Of a DNA stretch of 33,072 bases, positions 31,933 through 33,072 are shown in pieces. This stretch comes from an uncultured Eubacteriales bacterium (GTDB taxonomy: Bacteria > Bacillota > Clostridia > Lachnospirales > Lachnospiraceae): NCBI GenBank assembly GCA_951800645.1, contig CATOIK010000023.1:1-33072 (forward strand), written 5' to 3'. A program made the translations under genes and the position numbers. Position 1 is the first letter of the stretch; every line of letters begins with the position of its first letter. The notes beneath the pieces were generated by a model. The model was given only the letters and a program-made list of their open reading frames with translations. It ran no database searches and was not told where the DNA came from.

Positions 31933-32658
31933 ATGGAAATTTTAATGGAACACTGGCTGTCAGTGGGGGTGGGGGCATTTCTTCTCGCCATGGTGCTGTA
32001 TGGCCATTATCGGGGATTTTTAAAGCTGGCAGTGTCCATGACTGCGTTGATTATCAGTCTGGCAGTGGTGCAGGCAGCTATGCCCCATGTAAGCGGGATG
32101 CTGAAAGAAAATACAGGGATTCACCGGGCCATCGGCCAGGGGCTGCTTCACATGGCCGGAGCAGATGAGGAGGACGAGGCCAGCCAGTCGGAACTGCCAT
32201 CTGTGCAGCGGGAGGCGATTGAAAACCTGAAACTGCCTGAGCAGATGAAAACAGCTTTGCTGGACAACAACAATAACGAGATTTACAGTCTGCTGGGAGT
32301 AGATAAGTTCTTTGATTATCTGGGAAGCTATCTGGGCAACATGGTGATTAACCTGGTAGGCTCTGTGATTCTGTTTGCTGCGGTGTTTTTGCTTATTCGG
32401 TTTCTTGTAATCTGGCTGGATCTGCTTGCAAATCTGCCGATTTTATCCGGCATCAATCAGATTGCCGGAGCTGTTCTGGGCGGTCTGGAAGGGCTGGTGG
32501 TTCTGTGGATTGCCGGATTGATTGTCTCTGCCTGCAGTGGAATGGACTGGGCTCAAGTGGTACTTGCCCAGGTGGAAAGCAGCCCATGGCTCTCTTTTCT
32601 ATATGAGAACAATATCTTCAACTGGCTGTTTATAAGTATACTGAATAGCCTTATATAA
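31933..32658 (+). CDS. CvpA-family membrane protein
   Basis: This is a 241-aa protein with an N-terminal hydrophobic pair (~10-28 and ~33-50, with the family-typical GHYRGFLKLAVSM between). A polar soluble loop (~55-125) and two long hydrophobic segments (~130-160 and ~165-200) follow, with the Gly-rich INQIAGAVLGGLEGLVV pattern. This matches the CvpA family. E. coli CvpA is needed for colicin V export and purF expression, and the general role is unclear. AAAGG is 6 bases upstream. It is the last gene before a terminator. Confidence 0.85.
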   Translation: MEILMEHWLSVGVGAFLLAMVLYGHYRGFLKLAVSMTALIISLAVVQAAMPHVSGMLKENTGIHRAIGQGLLHMAGADEEDEASQSELPSVQREAIENLKLPEQMKTALLDNNNNEIYSLLGVDKFFDYLGSYLGNMVINLVGSVILFAAVFLLIRFLVIWLDLLANLPILSGINQIAGAVLGGLEGLVVLWIAGLIVSACSGMDWAQVVLAQVESSPWLSFLYENNIFNWLFISILNSLI

Positions 32659-32695
32659 CACAGAAAATAAATCCTATTGATTGAAAAACAAAGAC

Positions 32696-32742
32696 AATTC
32701 CGCTGAATCAGATCCTTGGACATTCTTCGGCGGAATTTTTTT
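32696..32742 (+). terminator. Terminator of the pfkA-cvpA cluster
   Basis: AATTCCGCTGAA pairs with TTCGGCGGAATT (12 bp, one T-G) around a loop of ~18 bases, followed by seven T residues in total. It isolates the cluster from the rRNA-type promoters downstream. Confidence 0.9.
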
Positions 32743-32825
32743 AACCACTAAATGTAGTAAAGATAAAGAGAAAAGCGCATATGTAGTGGGGTGAAAAAAT
32801 TGTTTAAAATAATGACACAAATACC

Positions 32826-32855
32826 TTGACAAAAAGATGAAATCAATGGTATATT
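32826..32855 (+). promoter_or_regulatory. Leader promoter P1
   Basis: TTGACA (32826-32831) and TATATT (32850-32855) with an 18-base spacer. It is the upstream member of a tandem pair, as is usual for rRNA operons. The flanks are A/T-rich. Confidence 0.75.
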
Positions 32856-32926
32856 AAAGCTCCACCGTGAATACGGTTGGGGTTGTCTCCCCTTCCGGGA
32901 GATAAAAAAATAAATATAAAAAGTTG

Positions 32927-32955
32927 TTGACAAAAACTTGCTGCTGTGGTAACAT
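32927..32955 (+). promoter_or_regulatory. Leader promoter P2
   Basis: TTGACA (32927-32932) and TAACAT (32950-32955) with a 17-base spacer, preceded by an A-rich run that could serve as an UP element. It lies ~100 bases after P1. Confidence 0.75.
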
Positions 32956-33072
32956 ATAGAAGTTGTCGCCGCAAGTCGGAAACAACGAGATGAACCTTGA
33001 AAATGAAAGATTGAACAGTGTTTAAAACCCTGAAAATTCTAACAAAAAGCGTCCTGGTTGGACGGCTTTGAA

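Larger units (their letters stand above)
32743..33072 (+). other. Probable leader region of a downstream rRNA operon
   Basis: These 330 bases hold no credible ORF. They hold two tandem strong promoters and short hairpins, e.g. ACCGT/ACGGT (~32865-32880) and TCTCCC/GGGAGA (32886-32902). They also hold a GTTGT...ACAAC stem (~32963-32987) and the phrase CCTTGAAAATGAAAGATTGAACAG. That phrase resembles the pre-16S/pre-23S processing leader of Firmicutes (CTTTGAAAACTGAACA). The 16S start (AGAGTTTGATCCTGG) is not reached. The link to an rrn operon is inferred. Confidence 0.65.

Noticed and set aside
32886..32902. TCTCCC/GGGAGA hairpin between the two leader promoters as a terminator.
   Set aside because: It is followed by an A-run, not a T-run, on the plus strand, so it cannot be an intrinsic terminator in that direction.

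Overview
The window looks like chromosomal DNA of a spore-forming, anaerobic Firmicute, most likely a Lachnospiraceae (Clostridium cluster XIVa) species. The evidence is: a FabK/FabT-type fatty-acid operon, spore-maturation genes spmAB, an oxygen-sensitive radical-SAM activase, a large Bacillus/Clostridium-type SRP RNA, tRNA genes without encoded CCA, and roughly balanced GC with strong AGGAGG ribosome sites. Species-level assignment is not possible from sequence reading alone. I see no phage, plasmid, IS transposase or CRISPR. Almost everything is core housekeeping DNA.

Layout. (1) 1-930: the 3' end of a 23S rRNA gene, no 5S gene after it, then seven tRNA genes (Asp, Val, Thr, Tyr, initiator Met, Phe, Lys) and a terminator. 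(2) 1040-11714: a complete type II fatty-acid synthesis operon, fabH-acpP-fabK-fabD-fabG-fabF-accB-fabZ-accC-accDA (fused carboxyltransferase), plus a second FabK-like flavoprotein. A promoter and a sequence fitting the FabT operator pattern lie in front of fabH. (3) 11766-14131: spmA-spmB, then the repressor gene fabT with its own promoter and a small lipoprotein gene. (4) 14148-16062: a DUF885 lipoprotein peptidase on the minus strand. (5) 16149-20837: metG, a TraX-like membrane protein, tatD and rsmA. (6) 20855-22925: divergent nagB and a DUF6128-like acidic protein. (7) 22922-24846: an NrdG-like radical SAM activase (minus), a MITE-like inverted-repeat element, tadA (plus), and a small membrane protein (minus). 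(8) 24932-25313: the SRP RNA gene with promoter and terminator. (9) 25321-32742: pfkA, dnaX, ybaB, recR, a TPR/degenerate-AAA+ protein, a Cof-type HAD phosphatase and a CvpA-family protein. (10) 32743-33072: a leader with two tandem strong promoters, probably that of another rRNA operon starting just past the window.

How it works together. Region 2 encodes the whole path from acetyl-CoA to long acyl-ACP. AccB/AccC/AccDA make malonyl-CoA, FabD loads it on AcpP, FabH primes, and FabF/FabG/FabZ/FabK elongate. FabT, encoded about 1.3 kb after the last operon-like gene, is expected to repress from the site in front of fabH. Regions 5 and 9 are information-processing clusters (tRNA charging, rRNA methylation, DNA polymerase clamp loader, recombination repair).

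I did not find a clear undescribed system. The best leads are the protein with a TPR-like start and a degenerate AAA+ module (29159-31057), the 125-bp element with 17-bp near-perfect inverted ends (23670-23794), a phosphofructokinase with a mixed donor-site signature (25394-26470), the Cys-rich second FabK-like protein (10614-11714), and the FabT-type operator at 1110-1126.
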